A stretch of DNA of 64,000 nt from assembly GCF_014649535.1 (NCBI RefSeq), contig NZ_BMTF01000006.1, forward strand, positions 231,434 through 295,433, read 5' to 3'. The translations under genes and the position numbers were made by a program. Each line of letters begins with the position of its first letter. Within the stretch, counting starts at the first letter, position 1. This document shows positions 18,631-31,369 of this stretch, piece after piece. This DNA comes from Streptomyces gelaticus (GTDB lineage Bacteria > Actinomycetota > Actinomycetes > Streptomycetales > Streptomycetaceae). Below the pieces are notes generated by a model, which was given only the letters and a program-made list of their open reading frames with translations, was not told the DNA's origin and did not search any database.

Positions 18631-19964
18631 TGGCGGCCGCAGGGGCACAGAAGGCCGGTCTCACGCGGATGCGGCCACTGGCCGGGCTGCTCGCGGCGCT
18701 GCTGATCGCGCAGAGCGGCACCCGGATCTCGGCCATCGCCATCCCGTGGTTCGTACTCACCACGACCGGCAGCGCCACCCAGGCCGGGTTGGTCGCGTTC
18801 TGCGAGATGGGCCCGTACGTGGTGATCAAGGCGTTCACCGGGCCACTGGTCGATCGGGCCGGTCCGCGCCGCGTCTCCTGGGCTGCGGACGTCGTCAGCG
18901 CTGCTGCCGCCCTGCTGATCCCGTTGCTGCATCTCCAGGGCGTGCTGTCGTTCGGAGCGCTGCTGGCACTGGTCGCCGTCATCGGTGCCGTGCGCAGCCC
19001 CGGGGATCTGGCGAAGGAGGTCATGGTCCCGGAGGCGGCGGAGCGCTGCGGGCTGCCGCTGGAGCGGGCGACCGGTCTGGAGGGTGTGGTCGAGCGGCTG
19101 TCCGGGACCGTGGGTCCCGCCGCCGGAGGTGCCCTGGTGGCGCTGGTCGGGCCGATGGCCGGCCTGGGCGTCAACGCGGCCTGCTTCGCGGCGGGGGCAC
19201 TGATCGTCGCCGTCGTTCTGCCGCGCGGCATGGGGCGGCCCCATGAACGCAGCGCGACGCAAGGAGCGGACGCGGGCACTGTGGAGGCCGGCTACTGGCG
19301 CAGCCTTCGACAAGGCTTCGCGTTCCTCTCCCGGGAGCGGCTGCTGCTGACGCTCAACGCGATGATCGGTGTCACGAATCTGCTGGACGCCGCATGTGTT
19401 GCGGTGTTCATACCCGTGTGGGCGAAGGAGTCCGGCCATGGAGCGGGCGCGATCGGACTGATCATGGTGGCGTTCAGCATCGCGGCGACCGCGGGAAGCC
19501 TTGCCGCGGCTGCGGTGGCGCACCGGCTGCGGCGCCGTCCGGTGTTCTTCCTCGGCTGGCTGGTCGCGGGGGCGCCGCGGTTCCTCGTTCTCGCGTCCGG
19601 GGCGCCACTGTGGGTGGTGGCGGTGGTCGTCGGCGCCGGCGGTTTCGGAGGTGGCTTCATCAACCCGATCGTCGGGGCGGTCACGTACGAGCGGATCCCG
19701 CCGGAGCTGCTGGGGCGTGTCCGCGGCATCGGTCAGGCCATGTCCTGGGCCGGGATTCCGCTGGGCGGCCTGCTCGCCGGCGTCGCCGTCACGGGCCTCG
19801 GCCTCACGCCGGTGCTGGTGGTCGCGGGCATCGTGTACTTCCTGACCACCAACCTCGCCGGTTTGCGTCCGGAATGGCGTGAGATGGACCGTCACCGCGG
19901 CAAGGGGCGAGCCGATTCGGCGGGGCCGCTCGCATCCGCCGACGCCGCCCAGCCGGCCTCATAG
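18630..19964 (+). CDS. MFS transporter (12 TM)
   Basis: 444 residues with about twelve hydrophobic spans; the N-terminal half carries PLVDRAGPRRVSW between spans 2 and 3, a version of the MFS signature loop. It resembles small-molecule/drug exporters of the DHA3 type found beside ArsR-like regulators in Streptomyces. Coupled by a TGATG overlap to the ArsR gene, which probably represses it until substrate is present. Substrate unknown. Ends at a hairpin. Confidence 0.85.
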   Translation: MAAAGAQKAGLTRMRPLAGLLAALLIAQSGTRISAIAIPWFVLTTTGSATQAGLVAFCEMGPYVVIKAFTGPLVDRAGPRRVSWAADVVSAAAALLIPLLHLQGVLSFGALLALVAVIGAVRSPGDLAKEVMVPEAAERCGLPLERATGLEGVVERLSGTVGPAAGGALVALVGPMAGLGVNAACFAAGALIVAVVLPRGMGRPHERSATQGADAGTVEAGYWRSLRQGFAFLSRERLLLTLNAMIGVTNLLDAACVAVFIPVWAKESGHGAGAIGLIMVAFSIAATAGSLAAAAVAHRLRRRPVFFLGWLVAGAPRFLVLASGAPLWVVAVVVGAGGFGGGFINPIVGAVTYERIPPELLGRVRGIGQAMSWAGIPLGGLLAGVAVTGLGLTPVLVVAGIVYFLTTNLAGLRPEWREMDRHRGKGRADSAGPLASADAAQPAS

Positions 19965-19997
19965 GGCCGGCCGCGCCGTCGCCCCGACCGGCGGTCA

Positions 19998-20029
19998 CCC
20001 TGCGGTGCTCGCGGAGCGGCACCGCAGGG
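19998..20029 (+). terminator. Terminator after MFS gene
   Basis: 11-bp perfect stem (19998-20008 with 20019-20029) and a 10-nt loop, 33 bp after the MFS stop. It separates this operon from the arg promoter. Confidence 0.75.
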
Positions 20030-20146
20030 CGGACGTCCTCAGCCCTCCTGCGGGCCGACCTGGACGCTCGGCGCGGCCGACTCCAGAGCCAAAGGGCCGA
20101 TTGAAGCGCCAAGTCTCGACGACAACCGCCGAACCGCCCGGCAAGC

Positions 20147-20180
20147 TTTGCATAAAAGTGCATGCATGCGTATAGTCATG
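20147..20180 (+). promoter_or_regulatory. argC promoter with ARG box
   Basis: -35 TTGCAT (20148-20153), 17-bp spacer, -10 TATAGT (20071+100, that is 20171-20176). Overlapping repeats built on TGCAT (TGCATAAAAGTGCATG then TGCGTATAGTCATG) resemble the two tandem ArgR operators (ARG boxes). ArgR with arginine would cover both promoter elements. The argR gene is the last gene of this operon. Confidence 0.8.
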
Positions 20181-20190
20181 CCATCGATGA

Positions 20191-22378
<2,188 letters not shown>

Positions 22379-22382
<4 letters not shown>

Positions 22383-23293
22383 GCGCGGCGCGGAAACACA
22401 CCGCACTCCCGAAGGCGCAGATCCTCATCGAGGCACTGCCCTGGCTGACCCGGCACAACGGCAAGACCGTCGTCATCAAGTTCGGCGGCAACGCCATGAT
22501 CGACGACGAACTGAAGGCGGCCTTCGCCCAGGACGTGGTCTTTCTGCGCCAGGCCGGCCTCAAGCCCGTCGTGGTGCACGGCGGCGGCCCGCAGATCAGC
22601 GCCCAGCTCGACAAGCAGGGCCTGGTCAGCGAGTTCAAGGCGGGTCTGCGCGTCACCACGCCCGAGGCGATGGACGTCGTGCGGATGGTGCTGGCCGGAC
22701 AGGTCCAGCGCGAACTCGTCGGCCTGCTCAACGAGCACGGCCCGCTCGCCGTCGGCATGACCGGCGAGGACGCCCACACCATCACCGCCACCCAGCACCG
22801 GCCGAACATCGACGGCGAGCTCGTCGACATCGGCCGGGTCGGCGAGATCACCGCCATCGACACCGGGGCGATCCAGGCGCTGCTGGACGACGGCCGGATC
22901 CCGGTGGTCTCCTCCATCGCCCGCTCCGCCGACGACAACCATGTCTACAACGTCAACGCCGACACCGCGGCCGCGGCGCTCGCCGCCGCGCTGAACGCCG
23001 AGACGCTGATGGTCCTCACCGACGTCGAGGGGCTCTACGAGGACTGGCCCAACAGCGACGACGTGATCAGCCGTCTCACCGCGGCCGAGCTGGAGAAGCT
23101 GCTGCCGGAGCTCTCCAGCGGCATGGTGCCGAAGATGCAGGGCTGCCTGCACGCCGTGCGCAACGGCGTCGAGACCGCCCGCGTGATCGACGGCCGGGTC
23201 CAGCACTCGATCCTGCTGGAGATCTTCACCGACGAAGGAATCGGCACGATGGTCGTGCCCGACGCACAGCCCGACGCGCAGGGGGAGTCATGA
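22379..23293 (+). CDS. argB: Acetylglutamate kinase
   Basis: 304 residues of the amino-acid kinase fold. Phosphorylates N-acetylglutamate with ATP, the arginine-feedback-regulated step in many bacteria. Visible motifs: [10 protein letters not shown] (ATP phosphate binding), [11 protein letters not shown], and [18 protein letters not shown] 22379 overlaps the argJ stop by four bases, and the argB stop overlaps argD in the same way. Confidence 0.97.
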
Positions 23294-24486
23294 GCAACCA
23301 GGAGCTCGCGCAGCGCTGGAGCCAGGCGCTGATGGACAACTACGGGACCCCGAAGCTGTCCCTGGTCCGAGGCGAGGGCGCCCGGGTGTGGGACGCCGAC
23401 GGCACCGAGTACCTCGACTTCGTCGGCGGGATCGCGGTGAACGCGCTGGGGCACGCCCACCCCGCTGTCGTCGAGGCCGTCTCCACCCAGATCGCCTCCC
23501 TCGGCCATGTCTCCAACCTCTTCGTCGCCGAACCGCCCGTCGCCCTCGCCGAACGGCTGCTCCAACTCTTCGGCCGGACCGGCCGCGTCTACTTCGCCAA
23601 CTCGGGCGCCGAGGCCAACGAGGCCGCCTTCAAGATCGGCCGGCTGACCGGGCGGACCCACATGGTCGCCACCGACGGCGGCTTCCACGGCCGGACCATG
23701 GGCGCGCTCGCGCTGACCGGCCAGCCCGCGAAGCGCGACCCGTTCCTCCCGCTGCCCGGTGACGTCACGCACGTCCCGTACGGCGACGCGGAAGCGCTGC
23801 GGGCCGCCGTCACCACCGACACCGCGCTGGTGATCATCGAGCCGGTCCAGGGTGAGAACGGTGTGGTCGTACCGCCCGCCGGGTATCTGGAGGCCGCCCG
23901 GGAGATCACCCGCGCCACCGGCACCCTGCTGGTGCTCGACGAGGTGCAGACCGGCATCGGCCGCTGCGGCCAGTGGTTCGAGCACCAGGCCCACCAGGGC
24001 ATCGAGCCCGATGTCGTCACCCTCGCCAAGGGCCTGGGCGGCGGACTGCCGATCGGCGCGACCGTGGCCTTCGGCCCGGCGGCCGAACTGCTGAAGCCGG
24101 GTCAGCACGGCACGACCTTCGGCGGCAACCCGGTCGCCTGCGCCGCCGGGCTCGCCGTTCTGGACACCCTGGCCGCCGACGGCGTCCTGGCCCGGGTCAA
24201 GCGGCTCGGCGAGCGGATCCGGGAGGGTGTGGAGGATCTCGGCCATCCGCTGGTATCCCATGTCCGCGGCTCCGGACTGCTGCTGGGTATCGTGCTCACC
24301 GAGCCGCTCGCGCCCCAGGCGCAGCAGGCGGCTCAGAGCGCCGGAATCCTGGTGAACGCACCCGCCCCCGATGTTCTGCGGCTCATGCCGCCGCTGATCA
24401 TCGGCGACGCGGAAGTGGACGCGTTGCTCCAGGCACTGCCCGGCGCTCTCGACGCGGCACAAGGGGACGGACGATCCGGAGAATGA
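23290..24486 (+). CDS. argD: Acetylornithine aminotransferase
   Basis: 398 residues, class III PLP aminotransferase making N-acetylornithine from the semialdehyde and glutamate. Motifs: [38 protein letters not shown], and [14 protein letters not shown] with the PLP-binding lysine. ATGA overlap with argB. Ten bases separate it from argR. Confidence 0.97.
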   Translation: MSNQELAQRWSQALMDNYGTPKLSLVRGEGARVWDADGTEYLDFVGGIAVNALGHAHPAVVEAVSTQIASLGHVSNLFVAEPPVALAERLLQLFGRTGRVYFANSGAEANEAAFKIGRLTGRTHMVATDGGFHGRTMGALALTGQPAKRDPFLPLPGDVTHVPYGDAEALRAAVTTDTALVIIEPVQGENGVVVPPAGYLEAAREITRATGTLLVLDEVQTGIGRCGQWFEHQAHQGIEPDVVTLAKGLGGGLPIGATVAFGPAAELLKPGQHGTTFGGNPVACAAGLAVLDTLAADGVLARVKRLGERIREGVEDLGHPLVSHVRGSGLLLGIVLTEPLAPQAQQAAQSAGILVNAPAPDVLRLMPPLIIGDAEVDALLQALPGALDAAQGDGRSGE

Positions 24487-24496
24487 GGCGACGACG

Positions 24497-25033
24497 ATGA
24501 CCGAGGCGCAGGAAACCGAGTACGGCGGGCCGTCCGTGCCGCAGACCCGCACCGCACGCCACCGCCGGATCGTGGACATCCTGAACCGGCAGCCGGTGCG
24601 CTCGCAGAGCCAGCTGGCCAAGCTCCTCGCCGACGACGGGCTGAGCGTCACCCAGGCGACGCTCTCCCGCGACCTGGACGAGCTGGGTGCGGTGAAGATC
24701 CGCAACACCGGCGGCGAGCTGATCTACGCGGTGCCCAGCGAGGGCGGCTTCCGCACCCCGCAGGCACCCCTGGGCGGGTCGGCGAAGGAGGAGCGGATGC
24801 GGCGGCTCTCCGCCGAACTGCTCATCTCCGCGGAGGCATCGGCCAACCTCGTGGTGCTGCGCACCCCTCCGGGAGCGGCACAGTTCCTCGCCTCGGCCAT
24901 CGACCAGGCCGAACTGCACGACATCCTCGGCACCATCGCGGGTGACGACACGCTGATGCTGATCAGCCGTGACCCGGCGGGCGGTCAGGCGCTCGCCGAT
25001 CATCTGCTGCGACTGGCCCAGAACGAGCGCTGA
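24497..25033 (+). CDS. argR: Arginine repressor
   Basis: 178 residues. N-terminal winged HTH ([19 protein letters not shown] ... [18 protein letters not shown]) and C-terminal hexamerisation/arginine-binding domain ([33 protein letters not shown]). Represses arg genes by binding ARG boxes when arginine is plentiful. Lying at the end of argCJBD, behind an ARG-box promoter, it is likely autoregulated. Confidence 0.96.
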   Translation: MTEAQETEYGGPSVPQTRTARHRRIVDILNRQPVRSQSQLAKLLADDGLSVTQATLSRDLDELGAVKIRNTGGELIYAVPSEGGFRTPQAPLGGSAKEERMRRLSAELLISAEASANLVVLRTPPGAAQFLASAIDQAELHDILGTIAGDDTLMLISRDPAGGQALADHLLRLAQNER

Positions 25034-25057
25034 GCGGGCCGGTGCCGCAGGCTTTCG

Positions 25058-25759
25058 TCAGTAGCGCGTGATCGCGGTCGGGCCCGAGCGGGTCCCGATC
25101 GCGATGTGCGGACGGCGGACCGGGTCCACCCAGTCGAGGATCCGGTCCATCGCGGCCGCCGGTACGGAGACGCAACCGGCGGTCGCGCCACGCCCGTTGA
25201 CGTGGAGGAAGATGCCCGCGCCACGGCCGCGCACCGGTCGTTCGTAGTTGAACCCGATGAGGAGCGCGCGGGCGTACTGCGTCGGATACGCGATCAGATG
25301 CTCCGCCTCGCCCGCCCGGCAGTCCCGGGGCCGAGGCTCCACCCAGCGGTTGTAGTCCCGCGCCGCGTTGTCCTGGCACCACCACGACCGGTCGTTGACC
25401 CGGCGGTACGGATGGACGGTGCCGGCCGGTGCGGGCTTGATCCCGAAGGCGTACGGCAGGTCGTACAGGCCGGTCGGCGTGGTGTTGGTGCCCTGTGTGC
25501 GCGAGGCCCCCTCGGCCAGGCCGTTCGCACCGAATCGGGCGGACGTCGATCCGCCCTTCACCCAGACCCCCCGGCGCAGATTCCACCAGGTGACGGTGCC
25601 CGTGGTGGAGCCCGCGGCCGGGGCCTCGGCCGTGATCAGCTGAGTGCCGCCGCCGGTGTCGGCCATCCGCTGGGGGAGCGGCGGCGCGGCGGCGGGCCGG
25701 GCCGCGACCGAGCCCGCCAGCGCGAGCAGTACCGAGAAGGCCACCAGAGATCTGCGCAT
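25058..25759 (-). CDS. Secreted L,D-transpeptidase (YkuD-like)
   Basis: 233 residues with a signal peptide (MRRSLVAFSVLLALAGSVAA, cleavage near AARPAAA). The catalytic site is H186 (FLHVNGRG) followed by C196 in GATAGCVSVP, the His-x9-Cys arrangement of L,D-transpeptidase-type enzymes, which build or modify 3-3 peptidoglycan cross-links or attach proteins to the wall. The residue after Cys is Val, and the canonical SHGC is TAGC. Start at 25759 chosen because the signal peptide begins there. Convergent with argR, with only 24 bp between stops. Confidence 0.82.
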   Translation of the reverse strand: MRRSLVAFSVLLALAGSVAARPAAAPPLPQRMADTGGGTQLITAEAPAAGSTTGTVTWWNLRRGVWVKGGSTSARFGANGLAEGASRTQGTNTTPTGLYDLPYAFGIKPAPAGTVHPYRRVNDRSWWCQDNAARDYNRWVEPRPRDCRAGEAEHLIAYPTQYARALLIGFNYERPVRGRGAGIFLHVNGRGATAGCVSVPAAAMDRILDWVDPVRRPHIAIGTRSGPTAITRY

Positions 25760-25815
25760 GCCCCGGACGGTAGGCCCTGTGCCCGGCCGCCGCCCGTGGT
25801 TCTGCTCCGTACGGC

Positions 25816-26424
25816 TCAAAGACGTTCCGCCGGGCCGGACCGGGGCATGGCCGGCAGCGGGAGCGGCAGCCCCGGAAGCCCGTCGATGCTCGTCGCGATG
25901 TGCTCCTTCTTCTCGAAGTACGCACCGAGCGAGGCGTCGTCCTCGCGGGCGAAGCGCTGGGCGTGCAGCGGCCGGTCCTCGTCGTACGACATGAACGGCA
26001 CCCCGTAGCCGCAGGAGTCCCGGATCAGTTCGGCCCGTACCACGATGACCGCGCGCAGCCCGTGGAGCCCGGGGTCCACGTCCGGGAAGCGGGCCAGCAG
26101 CGCGCCGAACCGCGGATCGTCACGGAAGACCGGCTCGCCGCGGCCGTGGATCCGCACGATGTTCGGCGGCCCCTGGAAGGCGCACCACATCAGCGTGATC
26201 CGACCGTTCTCACGGAGGTGGGCGACGGTCTCGGCGTGGCTGCCGGCGAAGTCCAGGTAGGCCACGGTCAGCTCGTCGAGCACGGCGAACGAACCGCTGA
26301 CCCCCTTGGGGGAGAGGTTGACCGTGCCCTCGCCGCCCAGGGGCGCCGTCGCGGTGAAGAAGATGCGCTGCTCTTCGATGAAGGTCCTGATCCGTCCGTC
26401 GATCCGTTCATGTGTTTTCCCCAT
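25816..26424 (-). CDS. Pyridoxamine 5'-phosphate oxidase-fold (PPOX) protein
   Basis: 202 residues. The split beta-barrel flavin/F420-binding fold is seen in RIFFTATAPLGGEGTVNLSPKG, VAYLDFAGSHAETVAHLREN and RITLMWCAFQGPPNIVRIHGRG. Members bind FMN, F420, haem or PLP; the actual cofactor is not obvious and true PNP oxidase activity is unlikely. The start could also be an ATG three codons upstream (26433). Its 5' end faces the argH promoter. Confidence 0.8.
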   Translation of the reverse strand: MGKTHERIDGRIRTFIEEQRIFFTATAPLGGEGTVNLSPKGVSGSFAVLDELTVAYLDFAGSHAETVAHLRENGRITLMWCAFQGPPNIVRIHGRGEPVFRDDPRFGALLARFPDVDPGLHGLRAVIVVRAELIRDSCGYGVPFMSYDEDRPLHAQRFAREDDASLGAYFEKKEHIATSIDGLPGLPLPLPAMPRSGPAERL

Positions 26425-26515
26425 GGGGGTCATTGTCGGCGCCAACTCCGTTGGTGGCCAGGTGGTTTCACCTGGCGGGATGCCTCTTCGGGGGTGCGGG
26501 GCGACGGTCGCGGCT

Positions 26516-26550
26516 TTGACAAAACATGCATTGGTCTGCATAGTTATGCC
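26516..26550 (+). promoter_or_regulatory. argH promoter with ARG box
   Basis: Perfect -35 TTGACA (26516-26521), 17-bp spacer, -10 CATAGT (26539-26544). ATGCAT and TGCATAGTTATGCC repeats across the spacer and -10 match the argC ARG-box region, including the shared ATAGTNATGCC. Expected to be ArgR-controlled. It lies about 160 bp before argH. Confidence 0.75.
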
Positions 26551-26570
26551 TATCGGTGATCGCACCGTGA

Positions 26571-28142
<1,572 letters not shown>

Positions 28143-28163
28143 ACAGGGCGGGGACGGCATCGG

Positions 28164-28191
28164 GGCGGGGAGCGGTCGTACGCTCCCCGCC
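28164..28191 (+). terminator. Terminator after argH
   Basis: 11-bp perfect stem (GGCGGGGAGCG with CGCTCCCCGCC) and a 6-nt loop, 22 bp after the argH stop. Confidence 0.8.
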
Positions 28192-28255
28192 TTCCGGTTT
28201 CGGTGAGCTGGGTTACGTTGACGGTGAGCGCACCCGACCCACGAGGAGCCCGACG

Positions 28256-29227
28256 ATGCCTTTCGCCCGGCTGGCCACAGCGACCACACCGACCGCCCAC
28301 ATCGGGCTCGGCCTGGCGGCGGTCGGCAGGCCCGGCTACATCAACCTCCACCGCGACCGCGATCTGCCCGCCGACCGCAGCGTCGAGGCGATGCGCGACC
28401 GCACCCACGAGCTGCTCGACGCCGCCTACGCGCAGGGCGTCCGCTACTTCGACGCGGCCCGTTCCTACGGCCGTTCGGAGGAGTTCCTGTCCAGCTGGCT
28501 GACGGCGCACCCCGAGGCGGACGATGTCGTCATCGGCAGCAAATGGGGCTACACCTACACCGCCGACTGGAAAGTCGACGCCGAGGCGCACGAGGTCAAG
28601 GACCACAGCCTCGCCACGTTCCTGCGCCAGCGGGCCGAGACCCACGCCCTGCTCGGCGACCGCCTCGACCTCTACCAGATCCACTCGGTCACCGCCGACA
28701 GCCCGGCCCTCACCGACAAGGAGCTGCACGCCCGGCTGGCCGCGTTCGCCGCGGAAGGGGTCAGCATCGGTCTCTCGACCACCGGCCCCGCCCAGGCCGA
28801 CGCGATCCGGGCCGCCCTCGCCGTCACCGTCGACGGCGAGCCGCTCTTCCGCACGGTCCAGGCCACGTACAACGCCCTGGAGACCTCGGCCGGGACGGCG
28901 CTCGCCGAGGCCCACGCCGCCGGCCTCACCGTGATCGTCAAGGAAGCCATGGCCAACGGGCGGCTCGCCGGCACGGAGGCCCCCGCCGTGATCCAGGAGA
29001 TCGCCGCCGACGCCGGCCTCGGCAGCGACGCGGTGGCCCTGGCGTTCGTGCTGCACCAGCCCTGGGCCGGGGTGGTGCTCTCCGGTGCGGCGACCGTCGA
29101 CCAGCTCGCCGGAAATCTGCACGCCCCGGTCGTCGACCTCGACGAGGAGCGGCGCGCCCGGCTCGACGCGCTGGTGGAGGAGCCCGAGGCGTACTGGCGG
29201 CACCGCGCCGGGCTGCGCTGGAGCTGA
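28256..29227 (+). CDS. Aldo/keto reductase family protein
   Basis: 323 residues of the NADPH-dependent AKR barrel: GLGLAAVGRPGYINL, YFDAARSYGRSEEFL (catalytic Asp/Tyr region), KWGYTYTADW (Lys), and LYQIHSVT (His). The C-terminal part retains the cofactor region around LSGAATVDQLAGNL. ATG 28256 has AGGAG 5-6 nt upstream. Substrate unknown. Stands as a single gene after argH. Confidence 0.85.
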   Translation: MPFARLATATTPTAHIGLGLAAVGRPGYINLHRDRDLPADRSVEAMRDRTHELLDAAYAQGVRYFDAARSYGRSEEFLSSWLTAHPEADDVVIGSKWGYTYTADWKVDAEAHEVKDHSLATFLRQRAETHALLGDRLDLYQIHSVTADSPALTDKELHARLAAFAAEGVSIGLSTTGPAQADAIRAALAVTVDGEPLFRTVQATYNALETSAGTALAEAHAAGLTVIVKEAMANGRLAGTEAPAVIQEIAADAGLGSDAVALAFVLHQPWAGVVLSGAATVDQLAGNLHAPVVDLDEERRARLDALVEEPEAYWRHRAGLRWS

Positions 29228-29311
29228 CCGCAGACCGCCGGGGCCGGCCCGTCACATCGGCGGCGTTCCGCGCGTCAGTGCTGTGACGGAACACGACGGA
29301 GGAATGTGACT

Positions 29312-30211
29312 GTGGACGGACATGAGTTCCTGGCGGAGCGCTTCGAGGAGAACCGGAATCAGCTGAAGGCCGTGGCCTACCGGATGCTCGGCTCGGCGAG
29401 CGAGGCGGAGGACGCCGTCCAGGAGGCCTGGATCCGGCTCAGCCGTTCCGACGACCGGGCGATCGAGAACCTGGGCGGCTGGCTGACGACGGTGGTCGGG
29501 CGGGTGTGCCTGGACATGCTCCGCTCCCGCCGCTCCCGCCGCGAGGAGCCCCTGGGCACCGGGGTGCCCGAGGAGCACGCCTCGGGCCCGGACCTCGGCG
29601 ACGGGCCGGGTGCCGACCCCGAGCAGCAGGCGCTGATGGCCGACTCGGTGGGGATCGCGATGCTCGTCGTGCTCGAAACGCTCGAACCCGCCGAGCGGCT
29701 CGCCTTCGTGCTGCACGACATGTTCGCCGTCCCCTTCGACGAGATCGCCGGGGTCGTGGACCGTACCCCGGCCGCGACCCGGCAGCTCGCCAGCCGGGCG
29801 CGGCGCCGGGTGCAGGGCGTGGAGCCGGCCCCGGACCCCTCTCTCGCCCGCAAGCGCGAGGTCGTCGCCGCCTTCCTGGCCGCCGCCCGCGACGGCGACT
29901 TCGAGGCCCTGGTGGCCGTGCTCGATCCGGACGTGGTGGTGCGGTCCGACATCGGCGTCGACGGGGTCGGTGCCCCGGCCCTGGTGCGGGGCGCCGAGGC
30001 CGTGGCCCGTCAGGCGATGATGTTCGCGCCGTTCGCGCGGTCGGCGCAGCACGCACTGGTCGACGGGGAACCGGCCGTCATCGCGACGCGCGAGGGCCGG
30101 CGGTTCTCGGTCATGGTCTTCACGGTCGTCCGGGACAGGGTCGTCGAGATGTCCGTGATCGGCGACCCGGCCCGCCTGCCCGGCCTCGACCTGACGGTCC
30201 TCAACGACTGA
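29312..30211 (+). CDS. ECF sigma factor, SigJ/ECF41 type
   Basis: 299 residues: region 2 (AYRMLGSASEAEDAVQEAWIRL), region 4 (LEPAERLAFVLHDMFAVPFDEIAGVVDRTPAATRQLASRARR) and a C-terminal SnoaL-like domain (FLAAARDGDFEALVAVLDPDVVV) that modulates activity in ECF41-type factors. The start is set at GTG 29312 because GGAGG lies 8 nt upstream; the alternative GTG 29306 is only 2 nt from it. No anti-sigma gene is adjacent, as expected for this class. Its last 11 bp overlap the convergent HAD gene. Confidence 0.88.
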   Translation: MDGHEFLAERFEENRNQLKAVAYRMLGSASEAEDAVQEAWIRLSRSDDRAIENLGGWLTTVVGRVCLDMLRSRRSRREEPLGTGVPEEHASGPDLGDGPGADPEQQALMADSVGIAMLVVLETLEPAERLAFVLHDMFAVPFDEIAGVVDRTPAATRQLASRARRRVQGVEPAPDPSLARKREVVAAFLAAARDGDFEALVAVLDPDVVVRSDIGVDGVGAPALVRGAEAVARQAMMFAPFARSAQHALVDGEPAVIATREGRRFSVMVFTVVRDRVVEMSVIGDPARLPGLDLTVLND

Positions 30212-30734
30212 CGGGCCCGCCCCGCGGGGAACCGTCCGCCCACGCCGCGAGCGCCGCGAAGTCGGACGGCAGCAGCCCGGCCCCGGGGTCGATCCGGCGG
30301 AGCAGCGCCTCGGTGGCCCCCTGGCCGAGAACCCACTCCTGGTCCTGCTCGGCTATCTCGTCGTCGACCCAGGCGAACGGCCGGCCGGTCGCGTACTCCA
30401 CGACGTACTGCGTCTTCCAGTACGTGCCGTCCGGCGCGCTGCCGTGCATCGAGGGCCAGTCGATGTACGGCAGCGGGGGCAGCCCGAGCCGCGGCCCGAT
30501 CCAGACGTTCGCCTCGTCCTTCCAGGTCGTCGCCCAGACCAGCTCGTACCGATCGGCCAGGGCCAGCAGCGCCCTGCCGTGCTCCGGGTTCAGCAGGACG
30601 GGGAGCGGCGGGCCGTAGTCCCACCCCGTCGGCCGCGTCAGATGCTTCGCATATCCATCCGGTGGCCGCGGTTGCGCGAGCGCCTCGTAGGGATTGAGCG
30701 GACCGTCGATGTCGATCAGCAGCAGCGGCTTCAT
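30201..30734 (-). CDS. HAD-like hydrolase domain protein
   Basis: 177 residues. N-terminal LLLIDIDGPLNPY carries the DxDG nucleophile motif (D8, D10), followed by YELVWATTWKDEANVWIGPRLGLP (motif II Thr region) and AWVDDEIAEQDQEWV (acidic motif IV). Probably a small phosphatase; substrate unknown. ATG 30734 starts directly before the first HAD strand. Its stop codon lies inside the 3' end of the ECF sigma gene (30201-30211). Confidence 0.8.
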   Translation of the reverse strand: MKPLLLIDIDGPLNPYEALAQPRPPDGYAKHLTRPTGWDYGPPLPVLLNPEHGRALLALADRYELVWATTWKDEANVWIGPRLGLPPLPYIDWPSMHGSAPDGTYWKTQYVVEYATGRPFAWVDDEIAEQDQEWVLGQGATEALLRRIDPGAGLLPSDFAALAAWADGSPRGGPVSR

Positions 30735-30780
30735 GGCGCCATGGTCCTCCCTCGCCGAGGGGGCGGGCACGCCTTTTCGT

Positions 30781-30817
30781 TGAGACATTGTTGTCTCATA
30801 TGGTTTACGCTTGTCTC
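30781..30817 (+). promoter_or_regulatory. tetR operator and leaderless promoter
   Basis: Palindrome TGAGACA-TTGT-TGTCTCA at 30781-30798 and a further half-site TGTCTCA running into the start codon (30812-30818). The -10 TACGCT (30806-30811) ends 6 nt before ATG 30818, with no Shine-Dalgarno, so the transcript is probably leaderless. The operator lies over the -35 region. Confidence 0.7.
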
Positions 30818-31369
30818 ATGAGTCTCGACCGTGAGCAGGTGCTGCGCAGCGCCGCCGCTCTGCTGACCCGCAAATCGACCGCCACCATGGACGAGGTCGC
30901 CAGAGCCGCAGGCATCGGGCGCGCCACCCTGCACCGGCACTTCGCCGGACGGGACGCCCTGGTCAGAGCGTTGGAGAACCTGGGCATCCAGGAGGTCGAA
31001 GCGGCGCTGGACGCCGCCGCGCTCGACGAGGGCTCCGCGCAGGACGCGCTGCGCCGCCTCGTCGCGGCCGTCGAGCCGAGCGCCGGGCTGCTTTCCTTCC
31101 TCGTCACCGAGAACCAGCTCTTCGAGGGCGAAGAGGTGAACGAGGGCTGGAACCGCCTCGACGCCCGGGTCTCCGCCTTCTTCAGGCGCGGCCAGGAGCG
31201 CGGCGAATTCCGGATCGACCTCACCCCCGCCTGGCTGACCGAAGCCCTCTACGGGCTCATCTCCTCCGCCGCCTGGGCCGTCCAGGACGGCCGGGTCGCA
31301 AGCCAGGACTTCAAGTACATGATCGTCGAGCTGCTGCTCGGCGGTGCACGCCGGAGCGTGGAGCAATGA
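30818..31369 (+). CDS. TetR-family regulator
   Basis: 183 residues. N-terminal HTH (TATMDEVARAAGIGRATLHRHFAGRDALVRA) and an alpha-helical ligand domain. Coupled by ATGA overlap to an MFS multidrug-type transporter, whose expression it presumably represses together with its own via the TGAGACA palindrome. An upstream in-frame start at 30788 would put the operator and -10 inside the gene, so 30818 is preferred. Confidence 0.88.
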   Translation: MSLDREQVLRSAAALLTRKSTATMDEVARAAGIGRATLHRHFAGRDALVRALENLGIQEVEAALDAAALDEGSAQDALRRLVAAVEPSAGLLSFLVTENQLFEGEEVNEGWNRLDARVSAFFRRGQERGEFRIDLTPAWLTEALYGLISSAAWAVQDGRVASQDFKYMIVELLLGGARRSVEQ

